DNA of 64,000 bases from Muricea muricata (GCA_963855995.1 OY979717.1:19691906-19755905), one strand, 5' to 3'; numbered from the stretch's first letter, positions 48,545 to 60,870 are shown. Notes: generated by a model not told the origin, from the sequence alone. Made by a program: numbers and translations.

Positions 48545-48779
48545 TGGTGTCGCCGAACACGTCTGTAGAGTCGCCGAACATGGCCGTTGTTGTTGTACGT
48601 TGGTGAAATTATCTGTACGCTTGCTAAAACGCTCCTAATTTTTAAAGGTTTAGTAAACAGAGTATGACTTGTTTATGTCTTTATTAGAGGATAATTCTAG
48701 CTTCCTTTGCTCTAAACTAAATCAATGAACACTGCAAAAATTTAAAGCAATTAGATCCGAAGCAATATTTCTATGCAAG

Positions 48780-49526
48780 ATGTCTACAACAAGACGGAAT
48801 ACAAAAACAAAACGAATAAAATGGACGGAAGAAATGGTATCAGACCTCATAGAGTGTAGAGAAAGAGCTTTAGAAGAACGAGACCGTCAAGATAAGCGAC
48901 GGCAAGGCTACATGAAAAAAATGCGACTGCTGTGGGAAGAGAAAGAATATGCATCATTAGGTTTAAAAGCACAAAACCTAAGGGATAAAGCAGCTCAAGT
49001 AATAAAGTCTCGAGAAGAAAACCGGCAACGTAATGGGGAGACCAATGTGAATAGTGAAATTGAAGCTAGCGATGACATGAACGGAATTCAGGAACAAGAC
49101 ATACACGAAAATATGACAGTTTGTAAAGTTAACAACATAAACGAGGAAGTAATAAATGCAAATCAGGAGTTCTCGGCCGAACATATTAACATACAAAGTC
49201 AGTTTAAATGGGGTGACCTCAGTGGAGAAGTGTTTATTCAGCGTATAAATATAGCTTATGAAGAAATTGTAAAATGGAGGAGAAACATTTTTCTGTTACC
49301 ATCTGAGAAAGCGGGAAAAGCCTTTATTTCAGAATTAGCAAGATTATATCAATCCTATGCAGATAATTCCACGCTAGAATGCATTGCTTTGAAAGCATGT
49401 TCAAACATGCAGAGCTTGCTATTACAAAAGCCTCACGCTAAAAGCAAAACAAAGGAACATATAGCGTGTTTAGAACGTAGGTTGGTTCTATGGACGATTG
49501 GACGGAGGTTAATATTGAAAAATTAA
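48780..49526 (+). pseudogene. N-terminal part of the 48541 LINE protein
   Basis: A 248-residue open stretch from ATG 48780. Residues 10-70 (KRIKWTEEMVSDLIECRER, LWEEKEYASLGLKAQNLRD) look like a Myb/SANT-like DNA-binding helix set; such domains open several early-branching LINE proteins and bind the target. Residues 150-240 lead into the RT palm region (FKWGDLSGEVFIQRINIAYE). A frameshift near 49490 moves the reading to the frame that continues at 49490-50341. Confidence 0.65.
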
Positions 49527-52081
49527 TGATGGAAGGAAAGTGTATCCAGAAATATCTTATCACGAGTGGAAAAGCTGAAACGGAATTTGAAAAGACAGCA
49601 AGAGTTTTTAATCGTCTCATGCTACAAGGAAAAGCGAGACAAGCTGTCCGATTGATTTTTAATGCAAATAGAGGAGGTCTTTAAAACATAGATTCGCTGA
49701 TTCCTGTTGGTGAGAATGAAAATGGGTATACAGAATGGAAAACGACGCGTGAAGTTCTACTCGAAAAGCATCCTCACGGTTGTGCCCCTGCTTCAGAAAC
49801 ACTGTTAACAGTGTCAGATAATGAGGATATGCATCATAATCCAATCATTTTTGAGAGAATTACCGGCGAAGCAATAAAGATTGCGGCAAACAACACACAA
49901 GGTGCAGCTGGTCCGTCAGGAGTTGATGCATATGCATGGCATCGTTTCTGTTCATCGTTCAAAAGTGCCTCGGCTGATCTGTGTAATGCTCTGGCTGGGG
50001 TAGCGCGTGGCCTGTGCACCTCTCGTGTCGATCCAGAGGGTCTGTCAGGGTTTGTAGCTTGTCGACTTGTACCACTTGATAAGGATCCTGGTGTACGGCC
50101 TATAGGCATCGGTGAGGTCCCAAGACGCATTATAGCAAAGTCGATTCTTAAAGTGGTAGGAAATGATGTTCAGGAGGCTGCAGGGCCATTACAAGCTTGT
50201 GCAGGCCACGAAGCGGGATGTGAAGCAGCAATTCATGCCATGAAGGAGATCATGTCATCACATGAAACACAAGCAGTGTTATTAGTAGATGCCAGCAATG
50301 CTTTTAATACAATCAATAGACATGCTGCACTACATGCATAACATTGGAGTAATATGTCCGTCCATATCTACAGTGCTAAACAATACTTTTCAGATCCCAG
50401 TTCGACTATTTGTGACGGGGGGGGGGGGAAGAAATAGAATCATCGGAAGGAATTACTTAAGGAGATCCGCTCGCCATGGCCATGTATGCTCTTGCTGTAA
50501 CACCCTTAATTTGCAAGCTGAGATCAGAGGAACCATCTGTTAAACAAGTATGGTTTGCAGACGACTCGTCAGGAGGCGGAAAAATCGTAGCTTTAAGAAG
50601 ATGGTGGCAATGTTTGAAATCTATTGGTCCACAGATGGGTTACTTTCCAAATGCTAGCAAAACACATCTCGTGGTGAAACCGTAGTTTCGAGAAGAAGCA
50701 ATAAAAGCTTTCGAAGGAACAGGTATCAAAGTTAATATCGAAAGGCACGAAATGCTCGGATCAGCTATTGGCTCAAGACAATTTACGGAACAGTTTGCGG
50801 CTGAGAAGATCGAACAGTTTGTGAACGAAATTGAAAGTCTTGCTAAAATAGCAGAAAGATACCCTCAATCTGCGTATGCTGCTTTTTCGCATTGTATTAT
50901 AAGCAAATGGCGCTATTTAATGAGAACAGTCGAGAATATTGATACATTTTTTCAGCCTTTAGAAGAAGCCATCAATCAAATTTTTATTCCAGCATTAACT
51001 GGAAGGGGACCATGTAATCCCGATGAAAGGAAGCTCGTTTCATTACCTATACGTTATGGTGGGTTGAATATCATCAATCCTGTCACAAGCGCCAACGGCG
51101 AATATCATGCTTCACAGAAAATCAGCAAGCCTCTCAAAGATATGATTATTGAGCAGAAAGAGTCGTTCAGTAAACCGCAGTTACAATCCATCAAGGCAAG
51201 TTTGCGTCAGGACAGGAATCAGAAAATGAAAGATATGGCTGGACAAATAAGGGAAACCCTCAGGGCTACCTCCGAGAAAGCAAAGAATGATGGATTTACT
51301 TTGTGAGAAAGGATCTTCATCATGGCTAACGGTATTGCCACTACAAGATCAAGGGTTTAATTTGAACAAGGGTGAATTCCGTGATGCGTTAAGTTTACGA
51401 TATGGGTGGCAGTTGAGAAACATATCCTTATCCCATCATTGCAGATGTCGAAAGTCCTTCTCGACAGACCACGCCAAGATATGTCCGTTTGGTGGTCTAC
51501 CAATAGCAAGACACAACGAGATTAGAGATATAACAGCTCAATGACTAAATGAAGTGTGTGCTGATGTGGCAAAGGAGCCATTACTTCAACCACTCTCAGG
51601 TGAAATCATATTACCACGCACAGCGAACAAGCAAGATGATGCAAGGCTAGACATCCGAGCAAGGGGATTTTGGAATCGGCAGCAAGATGCATTCTTTGAC
51701 GTGAGAATTTTTCACCCAGACGCACCGAGCTACCGAAACACCAGTATATCCGCACTATATAGGCAGCATGAGATGGCGAAGAAAAGAGAATACGGTGATC
51801 GCGTAAGAGAAGTAGAATACGCCGCTTTTACACCACTGGTATTTTCAACATCTGGTGGAATGGGAAAAGAGACTGCTATTGCTTACAAACATCTGGCTGG
51901 GTTGCTGGCAGAGAAAAGAAAGACCCAGTATAGCATCACTCTCGCTTGGATGCGATGTACAGTATCATTTGCGTTAATACGCTCAGCAGTGATGGCAATA
52001 CGGGGGAGTCGATCTCATGTTTGTCGACAGCAAAACTCGGATATTGAACTAGGATGTAGAGAAAGGGGTCTAAGAGCTTGA
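49490..52081 (+). pseudogene. RT and endonuclease part of the 48541 LINE protein
   Basis: RT landmarks: AAGPSGVDAYAWHRF, DPGVRPIGIGEVPRRI, LLVDASNAFNTIN (motif A), EGTTQGDP-type motif B at about 50450 (partly frame-shifted), VWFADDSS (motif C), FPNASKTHLVVKP and RYGGLNIINP. Then come CRCRKSFSTDHAKICPFGG and the LDIRARGFW...FFDVRIF endonuclease signature. I count in-frame stops at 49682, 50683 and 51542 and frameshifts near 50335, at the G run 50409-50419 and near 51290. Both RT catalytic Asp motifs remain, but the copy cannot make a full protein. Confidence 0.7.
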
Positions 52082-52270
52082 CTCTTTTTAATTTTTTACA
52101 AAGAATCGAACATTTATTATAAGTGACTATTAAGTTTTTTTGTTTACTAACTTTTTTATCATTAATTCATTCGATTTGTAAAGAATATAATTTTTAATAA
52201 TTAAGGATTTTCTGATCTGTAGAGTTAGATAATGCGGTTTTTGTATTCATATCTGAACTTATTATATGTG

Positions 52271-52643
<373 letters not shown>

Positions 52644-54566
52644 TGAACAATTACATAGAACATAACATCCAGAAAGGTTTTACTCCTAAAGTTGCAGGAA
52701 CTCTTGAGCATACCGCTCATATGGCGCATATAATCAACACAGCCCGTATTAAACAACGATCTGTTGTAATCACCTTGCTTGACCTTAAGAATGCATTCGG
52801 CGAACTCCATCATAACCTCATTTACGAAGTCCTTCAGTATCATCATCTCCCACGTGAAATAAGTGACCTAATCCAAAGTCTTTATACCAACTTCCAAACC
52901 TCTATTATAACCGAACAGTTCAGTACTCCGTTTATTGCAATCGGTCGCGGCGTCTTACAAGGTGATTGTCTCAGCCCTTTCCTTTTTAATATGTCTTTCA
53001 ATACGTTTATTCAGCATATAAAATCTGAAAAATACTCCCAACTTGGCTTTTGGAAATTTAATAAATCTGGTATTCCGTGCAATCCCATTCATTGGTTCCA
53101 ATTCGCAGACGACGCGGCTGTCATCAGCAGCCAAGAAAAGGAAAATCAAATTTTGCCCAATCGTTTCTCAGTCAATGGGCCAACATGATCATACGTGTTG
53201 ACAAGTGCTCCTCATCTGGAATTAAAAAACACTCATCCAAATCTATCCAGTACCAACCAAAGCTGTTCGTAAATAACCAACTGATACCCCGTATCGAAAT
53301 CGGTAAATCTTTCTGCTATCTTGGGCGTTATTTCGATTTCAACATGTCTGACGAACGACACAAATCTGAATTATGTGATCTGTTTAATAATATCATATCA
53401 AAAATTGATGAATTACCTTTACACCCCCGAAATAAAATTCTTCTATATAGTCGCTACTTGCTCTCAAAAATCTCGTGGGAATTGGCAATAACCGATATAT
53501 CTAAAACAGGGATTTGCGAAACTTTAGATACCCTTGCTTCCAGATATATCCGAAAATGGCTCGAACTTCCAATCTCTGCTACCCTTAGCAACGTGTTTCT
53601 CCCCCGAAACAAATTTGGTTTAAATGTCATTCTGCCGTCAACGAAGTTTACCCAATGCCAAACTGTCTCACGGTCAAGTTTAAAAACGTCCATGAATGAA
53701 GACATCAATAAGTTATGGTCAATAACAAGCACGAGTAAGAATATTCAGTACGACATGTACAAAAATACAAAGGATGTATTCAAAGCTTTTAGAAATGATA
53801 ATGAACAGAGACTACAAAACCATCTCATCTTACAAGGTTCTTTCTTCTCAAATGTCATCAAAAACTCCACGTCATCATTCAATTCCCTATGGTCATCTGC
53901 TCAATCCAGACTTCCTAAGAATATATTTAACTTCACGGTTCGTTGCATCAACAGTTCCCTTCCTACTCGAAAAAACATGGTCAGATGGGGTCTGTCATCA
54001 TCGGCTGATTGTTCATCCTGCTTTTCTCCTAAAACACTCATGCATGTCATCTCTGGATGTAAGGAATATCTAAATGAAGGACGTTTTACGTGGCGACACG
54101 ATTCAGTTTTGAATTTCATTACGTCCAGCCTTACGTGTGTCAAAGGATCCAAACTTTATGTTGATTTACCTGGCTTTATTACCCCGTCAGTTATCACTGG
54201 TGATGAGTTACGTCCAGACCTTCTCTTGACAATTGAAAATAAATTATTACATATTTTGGAACTGACTGTAGGCTTTGAAACGAATGAATTAACTCAGATC
54301 GAAAACTTAGAAAATACTTGCCACTTATTTCTGATCAAGAAAATAACTTTGATAAAGTAAAATTCGTTAATGTATCCATAAGTTCGCTAGGGGTATTTGG
54401 TCAATCGGCGAACACGTTTATTGATATGCTTAAAGATTTGAAGTTTGATGAACAGCATATTAGATACGTTAAAAAGAAAATTATTTCTACTTGTATTCGA
54501 GCATCTTACTACATATTCTGTCAGCGAAACAAAGACTGGACTAGCCCAGAACTTTTAAAGATTTGA
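52644..54566 (+). pseudogene. RT/endonuclease ORF of the 52644 LINE
   Basis: Read in three frames: 52644-53150, about 53150-54315 and 54318-54566. The middle segment (427 residues if opened from 53077) carries the thumb, zinc knuckle and endonuclease; the last gives the C-terminal YYIFCQRNKDWTSPELLK helix. Both RT catalytic Asp motifs and the endonuclease Asp/Glu residues are still recognisable, so decay is recent. Confidence 0.75.
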
Positions 54567-54717
54567 GTAGTCAAATGTAACAAAAAAGCACTATTACAAT
54601 TATTTTTTTTATTAATATATATAACCAAATATTATTCAAGTATAGACACAGATAGACTACCTTTTATACGTGAGGTTTATCAATGTAAGTATGGTAAATC
54701 AAATAAATAAAGTTTCC
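52644..54717 (+). mobile_element. 5'-truncated RLE-type LINE (R2/R4-like), second family
   Basis: Coding sequence starts immediately at the end of the (ATT)n array inside RT (YIEHNIQKGFTPKVAGTLEH). It has LLDLKNAFGE (motif A), GVLQGDCLSPFLFN (motif B), FQFADDAAV (motif C), a CSSCFSPKTLMHVISGC zinc knuckle and ELRPDLLLTIENKLLHILEL, the PDx(12-14)D/E endonuclease block of R2/R4-type LINEs. The element ends with AATAAAGTTTCC and an (ATT)n tail, identical in style to 48344. Frameshifts near 53150 and 54315 inactivate it. Confidence 0.8.
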
Positions 54718-55053
<336 letters not shown>

Positions 55054-56381
55054 TAAACTGTGAAAATGATCACAGTTTTAACTATCTAGGAAAACAATTT
55101 AACTTTAGTATGGATTGCGAATCAATCAAGATTGAGTTACTCTTTGAGATCGAAGAGTATTTAAAGAAAATAGACCTTTTTCCAATAAATCCCTTCTCGA
55201 AAATAAGGATCATCCAGAACTATGTTTACTCAAAGATTCGCTGGCGATTTTCAATCTACGACATCTCTGAAACTTGGATAAAACATAACATTGATCCCAT
55301 TATTTCAAAGTACGTCCGAAAATGGCTACAAATCCCAGTTAGTGGCAATATCACTCATCTAAAACTTCCGAAATCTGACCTAGGCATTGATTTTTCTTCT
55401 GCTTCAGATATATATTTACAATGCAAACTTTCAATAAGGCGTATATTGAAATCTTCAAAAAATAGTGACATTCAACACCTCTATGCTGTAACGTCCAGTA
55501 AATCCATTAAATCGGATGAACTAATTGAGAAAGTGTCACCCAATGCATCGAAAACTTATGAACTTATTTACGAAACAAACAAACTTTTGAAAGTACAAAA
55601 TAAACAAGAGGTTTGGGCACACTTTACTGAACTAAAGGAACAAAGTGTTATTGTAAAACATCTGGTTGAAGTGTGCCATAAGAAAATTTTAGATTTATGG
55701 CAGGAAATTGTTTCTAAGTTGCCTAAAAATATTACTTGTTTTGCAAGGCGAGCACTAGTGCTTAGCCTGAGCAACAATTCGAATTTGAAGAGGTGGAACA
55801 TTCGCGATTCTCCCAGTTGCGACCTTTGTAACAAAATCCAAACACAGCTTCATGTATTTTCGTACTGCGAAGTTTCGTTACAGCAAAAAAGATATACGTG
55901 GAGGCATGATTCGATAATGAGTACCTTATTGCATCACTTACGGAGAGCGGCGACGGAAGACATAGAAATTTTTGCTGATTGTGTGGACTGTGGCTTAAAA
56001 TGTACGTCGAATTTATTTGAGACTTTAAGACCTGATACAGTAATTCGCTGCAAACGAGAGTTTTATGTGATAGAATTAACCGTCCCGTATGAAACGAACA
56101 GCAAAATTGCAAGGAAACGTAAGCAAGATAAATATCGTGATTTGCGTTCGCAGTTACTGGTCCCGTGCGAGAAATTTAAAGTTCTAACTCTGGAAATTAC
56201 GACACTGGGATTTGTCACGAAGAATATTCGACAATTTCGTAGGCTCTGTAGATCATTAAACTTACAAGAAAACCGTATCATCACAAAATGTATGGAGGTT
56301 GCACTTCGTGCTACTTTCTACATTTTTTGTAAAAGAAATTCGATTAATTGGACTCGTCCAGAACTGCTCAAATTCTATTAG
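55054..56381 (+). pseudogene. 5'-truncated RLE-type LINE ORF, third copy
   Basis: Homology to the previous LINE begins right after the array (HSFNYLGKQFNFSMDCE here, matching SFCYLGRYFDFNMSDE there), so ATG 55110 is only an internal Met. The frame then stays open to the stop at 56381. It has a CDLCNKIQTQLHVFSYC zinc knuckle, RYTWRHDSIM, LRPDTVIRCKREFYVIELTV (endonuclease PD...E) with KRKQDKY, and the terminal FYIFCKRN helix. The RT catalytic palm is missing. An intact C-terminal half with endonuclease residues suggests a fairly recent insertion of a related but different family. Confidence 0.8.
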
Positions 56382-56447
56382 CTGCTGACGTAATGCTGTG
56401 TAGATAATGGACCTGTGTCTTAAGAGAACTGTTATCTAACTTATTCA
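56382..56447 (+). other. 3' UTR start of third RLE LINE, interrupted
   Basis: Ends at CTTATTCA (56440-56447). The remainder of this 3' UTR appears to resume at 60520 after the nested CR1-like LINE, ending in its own (ATT)n tail. Confidence 0.5.
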
Positions 56448-56459
56448 TTTGATTTACTT

Positions 56460-58061
56460 ATGATGGCGGCTGGTCACATTTCTAAGGGCTCTACATTTCC
56501 TTCAAATTCACAACAATTAAACTACCCTATTGACGGGAAAAAACTAAAATCTACCTGTCTATACATACAAGAAGGCGAATTATTTTGCAAGGGAGACTAT
56601 GATGGCTTAAAAGGGTTGATTGAAAGCGATTTTAATCTTAGTGGAAAATGGTTATCATCAGGCGGAGAATCAAAGGAATTTATTCATCGTGACTTTGTGT
56701 TGAAATGGCAGGGAAAATCTAAACAACGCTTAACTGTAGTGAAAGATAACCAGCAGAGCTACCTTTTAAATGCGCTAAAAGGCTATGCTAGTGAAATGGA
56801 TGATGAAAATACAGTAAATACTTTCTCTGACAGCGAAGCGAACGAGGGTAAATGTGTCGAACACGTGCTCATAGAAAATATCGACCAGGATGAAAATAAT
56901 GCATCATGCTTTAATAATGACAGATATCTACAAGACTTGAACAAAATAATGTCTATGATATCTCAACTAAGGGAAGCACACGAGAAAGAAAGGCTAAATG
57001 CTATCACACAAGCGGCTAAATACGAAGCAACTAATAAAGCTTTGACAGAAGGACAAATCAAAATGGCGGCCGAAATTCAAGACTTGAAATCAACTGTGGA
57101 AAAACTTGAAAATGAGAACAAAAGTATAAGGAAAGTTCTAGGTATCAAGCAAGACGAGTGGCAAAAAGTAGAAACGAGAAAATGCTCAAATTCAAAAAAG
57201 AATGAACAGAAATTTGAAATTTCTGTCCAAAATAGCTTCTCAGGACTCGAAATTGAAGATAGTAAATTGACAAGTTTTCCAGAAATTATAGAAATTGAAA
57301 AGAAAACAGAGAAACGAAGTCGTAAGAATGAGAAGCGCCCTAATGGAAATCACCTAAACACTAGGGAATGTCCTGGCAATGCTACAACAAAACACCAAGA
57401 CCCAGCCAAACCAAATGAGAAAATAACACTTGTCATTGGCGACTCCATGGTGAAAAACATTGATAGTAAGAAGATCAAAGGAGCTTGTGGACACAAATCA
57501 TTCTGTCACTCGTATAGTGGAGCCAAAGTGAAGCAGATAGAAGACAAACTGAAGAGTGATGGTGATAGGAAATACGATAGTGTCATTCTTCATGTTGGCA
57601 CTAACGACTTAGCCCATGCTGATGCAAACAAAGTGGCAAAGGATATGGATGATCTGATAAAGGATATGGATGATCTGATCTATGAGGTAAAAACCCACAC
57701 AAAGAAGATTGCTGTCTCAAGTGTCATCTACAGGTATGATGGTCGAGTCCATTCTAATAAAATTGACCAGTATAACAAATTATTAGAAAACTTATGTATT
57801 AAGCATAAAGTTACTTTCATTAATAACAATAACATAGATGAGTCTCGACTAAATGGCTCAAAACTGCATCTCAACCGATTTGGCGATATAGCACTTGGCT
57901 ATGCTTTCTGCTCCTATTTGAAATCACATAGAACCAAAATCCAAGGTATTTCACAGGGTTCTGTAAGTAGTAGGAATGACCATTTTTTATCCAAAGTTTA
58001 TCATCATCGGACCAGAGACTGGAGAATTTATCTAAGCCATGTCAGGCGAATGATGGCATGA
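56460..58061 (+). CDS. LINE ORF1 protein with coiled coil and SGNH hydrolase domain
   Basis: 533 residues. Residues about 1-120 form an N-terminal domain of unknown type (WLSSGGESKEFIHRDFVLKW). About 160-225 is a coiled coil (ISQLREAHEKERLNAITQA and DLKSTVEKLENENKSI), and about 320-515 is an SGNH hydrolase: ITLVIGDSMVK with the nucleophile S329, SYSGAKVKQI (Gly block), VILHVGTNDL with N382/D383, and LHLNRFGDIALG (final His block). Esterase-type ORF1 proteins occur in CR1-clade LINEs, where the domain may act on membranes or RNP assembly. A 21-bp tandem duplication (57638-57679) repeats KDMDDLI. The stop overlaps the ORF2 start (ATGA), suggesting termination-reinitiation. The frame is fully open. 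Confidence 0.85.
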   Translation: MMAAGHISKGSTFPSNSQQLNYPIDGKKLKSTCLYIQEGELFCKGDYDGLKGLIESDFNLSGKWLSSGGESKEFIHRDFVLKWQGKSKQRLTVVKDNQQSYLLNALKGYASEMDDENTVNTFSDSEANEGKCVEHVLIENIDQDENNASCFNNDRYLQDLNKIMSMISQLREAHEKERLNAITQAAKYEATNKALTEGQIKMAAEIQDLKSTVEKLENENKSIRKVLGIKQDEWQKVETRKCSNSKKNEQKFEISVQNSFSGLEIEDSKLTSFPEIIEIEKKTEKRSRKNEKRPNGNHLNTRECPGNATTKHQDPAKPNEKITLVIGDSMVKNIDSKKIKGACGHKSFCHSYSGAKVKQIEDKLKSDGDRKYDSVILHVGTNDLAHADANKVAKDMDDLIKDMDDLIYEVKTHTKKIAVSSVIYRYDGRVHSNKIDQYNKLLENLCIKHKVTFINNNNIDESRLNGSKLHLNRFGDIALGYAFCSYLKSHRTKIQGISQGSVSSRNDHFLSKVYHHRTRDWRIYLSHVRRMMA

Positions 58062-59374
58062 TACCTAATGCAGATAATTTTAATGATATAAGCAGCGATT
58101 TTCACAATTGTCTTACTTCAGTCCCTAAAGAGAGAGGTTTTAAAATGGCTTTTCTAAATATTGTTAGTTTTCCAAAAAAGATTGACGAAATAAGGTATTC
58201 AATGTCAGAAAAAAACATTGACTTAATTGCTTTCAATGAGACTCGACTTGATTCAAGTATAAGTAATAATATACTTCACTTAAGTGATTATGATATTGTT
58301 AGGAAAGACAGATCAAGAAGTGGTGGTGGAGTGTGTATTTACTTGCGTAGCTTTATAAACTACAAGTTAAGGCATGATCTGGTTCCTAGTGAACTAGAGG
58401 CAGTTTGTCTAGAAATTGTCAAACCACATAGCAAACCATTTCTTGTGACAACAGTCTATAGACCACCAAATGCATCGGCAGATTTCTTTGAGCATTTTGA
58501 AAACTTAATCAAAGCTATTGATGATGAAAATAAAGAATTTTATATTCTTGGTGATTTGAACTGTGATATGTTAAAAACAGATGGTAATGAAAACATGCAG
58601 ATAAAGAAAATTAAATCTCTATATGAATTATATCAATTAACACAATTAATTCAAGAAGCTACCCGAGTAACTATGACAACCTCCACCCTTATTGACCATA
58701 TAATTACTAATACTCCAGAAAACGTTTGTGATTCTGGTGTTATTCATGCTGGAATAAGTGACCATAGTTTAGTTTTTGCAATTAGGAAGATCTCTGTTGC
58801 TAGGAAAGTAGAACATACAGTTGAAATTAGAAATATGAAGAAATTTGATGCTAAAAAATTTGTCGAGGATCTGAAACAACAACCCTGGCAAAATGTGTAT
58901 TTCTTTGCTGATACTCCAAATGCAAAGTGGGAAATTTGGAAAATACTATTTTTAGAAGTTTTAGACAAACATGCACCTCTTCAACATAAAAAAATTAGAG
59001 CAAGACAAGTCCCTTGGATTACAAGTTCTATAAAGGAGCTCATTAATACAAGGGACAAGCTCAAAAGAAAAGCCATTATTACAAACCTTGAAAATGATTG
59101 GTTAAACTACACAAGAACTAGAAATAGAGTAAATATAGAATTAAGAAATGCAAAAAGGGATTACTATTCCACTAAGATTGCTGATGATAAGTCCAATCCT
59201 AAGCAGGCTTGGAAGACTATAAACAGTTTATTGGGAAGGCAAAACAAACCGTCAATTGTAAATGAGCTAAAACTTGGAGAAAACAGCCTAACAAACCCTA
59301 GAGATATTGCAGAGGGTTTTAATGATTATTTTTCAAATATTGGCCCAAATTTAGCTAGTCAGATCAATACATAA
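58058..59374 (+). CDS. LINE ORF2 N-terminal part: AP-type endonuclease and linker
   Basis: 438 residues from ATG 58058, which overlaps the ORF1 stop. The endonuclease has FLNIVSF (Asn), AFNETRLDSS (catalytic Glu), GGGVCIYLR, TTVYRPPNAS, ILGDLNCDM (Asp/Asn), IDHIITN and GISDHSLVF (Asp-His), all present. A basic linker (KRDYYSTKIADDKSNPKQAW) leads to the RT fingers and stops at 59372-59374. The RT continues in the next entry after damage. Confidence 0.8.
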   Translation: MIPNADNFNDISSDFHNCLTSVPKERGFKMAFLNIVSFPKKIDEIRYSMSEKNIDLIAFNETRLDSSISNNILHLSDYDIVRKDRSRSGGGVCIYLRSFINYKLRHDLVPSELEAVCLEIVKPHSKPFLVTTVYRPPNASADFFEHFENLIKAIDDENKEFYILGDLNCDMLKTDGNENMQIKKIKSLYELYQLTQLIQEATRVTMTTSTLIDHIITNTPENVCDSGVIHAGISDHSLVFAIRKISVARKVEHTVEIRNMKKFDAKKFVEDLKQQPWQNVYFFADTPNAKWEIWKILFLEVLDKHAPLQHKKIRARQVPWITSSIKELINTRDKLKRKAIITNLENDWLNYTRTRNRVNIELRNAKRDYYSTKIADDKSNPKQAWKTINSLLGRQNKPSIVNELKLGENSLTNPRDIAEGFNDYFSNIGPNLASQINT

Positions 59375-60248
59375 AATTTCAACTTTGAGACATATGTCAA
59401 AAATATTGAATCAGAGTTTGCTGCATTCCAGCCTGTCACGGTCAACCATGTCAATCAATTCATATCTCTCAAATCGAAGTCAGAAATGTCACATAAACGG
59501 ATTTTTATCATTAGAGAAAGCAATTAGGTGTGGTGTACCACAAGGCTCTATTTTAGGACCATTGTTCTTTTTATTGTATATCAATGATTTGCCCCATTCT
59601 GATTTAGAAAATCTTAGAAAATGGCTAATTGCCAATAAACTAAGCCTCAATGTCGCGAAAACTGAATTTATGCTAATTGGTTCAAAACAAATGGTTAAAA
59701 ATATTTCAAACTTCCAGCCAAATGTGGTAATTGAAAACAAACGGATTAAACAAGTGCATGAGTGCAAAACTCTCGGAGTGACAGTCGACCAGCATTTGTC
59801 GTGGATAAGTAATACTGATATTATTTGCGGGAAAATAACATCGGGAATTTCTGCTCTTAGACGTTTAAAGGATTTTGTTGATAGGCAAACACTTCTTTCC
59901 GTTTATAATGCCATTATCCGCCCATATTTCGATTACTGCTGTGAAGTATGGGATGTGTTCAGTGAAACACAATCTAAACGACTTCAAAAACTCCAAAATA
60001 GAGCCGCTCGAATTATCATGAATATGAGCAATGATACAGATCATTCTGTAGCATTGAAAGCGTTGGGCTGGAAAACACTCAAAGTAGAAAGGAAGAAAGC
60101 CAAGGCAAAAATGATGTATAAGTTGTTAAATAACATGGGGCCTCAATCACTCACCAATTTATTCACTTATAAAGGTGAGACGACTAGCTATAATACCGAA
60201 ACATTTCAGGTACACTTTGTTTACCGCAACCGCGTACTAATAATCTAA
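59375..60248 (+). pseudogene. LINE ORF2 C-terminal part: RT with catalytic motifs deleted
   Basis: After the stop, RT sequence continues (YVKNIESEFAAF), then jumps at about 59455 directly to SYLSNRSQKCHINGF and CGVPQGSILGPLFFLLYIND (motif B). The roughly 150 residues with RT motifs 1, 2 and A are gone. A second deletion at about 59600 joins LPHS to DLENLRKWLIANKLSLN, removing the YADD box (motif C). The thumb and C-terminus (LQNRAARIIM, ALGWKTLKVER) are kept. Frame-breaks near 60215-60250 precede the usual WNSIPKEIRES ending. The copy cannot be catalytically active. Confidence 0.8.
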
Positions 60249-60519
60249 AAAAAAGTTTAGTGGATGGATCATTTCTTTGGAATTCCATTCCTAAGGAAAT
60301 TAGAGAGAGCAAATCCCTTTCTTCCTTTCGGACGAAAATCGCTGCTTACTTTGATAGTTAAAGCAAATGTGCATTGTAAATACCTCGCTACCGCACATTT
60401 TGTAAATAGCTTTTAAATATTTTTATGTATCTGTTACCTGCTTCACACGCCCCTCGTGGAAATCAGCTTTTGTTGACGAGGTTAGCGTGTTTAAATAAAG
60501 TTTTATCTATCTATCTATC

Positions 60520-60617
60520 TTATTCAGTGTAAATGTTTATCAATCGGTCTTGAATCGTAGTTTTAACTATGAATCGGATATTGTAATGATTGATCTTCTA
60601 TTAAAGTTTAAAAAAAA
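60520..60617 (+). other. resumed 3' UTR of the third RLE LINE
   Basis: After the duplicated CTTATTCA, sequence ending ATTAAAGTTTAAAAAA runs into (TTA)n, resembling the 3' ends at 48344 and 54717 (AATAAAGTTTCC then ATT repeats). This is the best evidence that the CR1-like LINE is nested. Confidence 0.5.

Positions 60618-60870
<253 letters not shown>

Larger units (their letters stand above)
56448..60519 (+). mobile_element. CR1-like LINE with SGNH-hydrolase ORF1, nested, defective RT
   Basis: A two-ORF LINE of about 4.1 kb. CTTATTCA occurs on both sides (56440-56447 and 60520-60527), a likely 8-bp target duplication. There is only a very short 5' UTR, so the 5' end may be slightly truncated. 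The 3' end has AAATAAAG and a (TCTA)n tail. ORF1 and ORF2 overlap as ATGA. ORF2 carries two internal deletions that remove RT catalytic motifs, so this copy is not autonomous. Confidence 0.8.
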
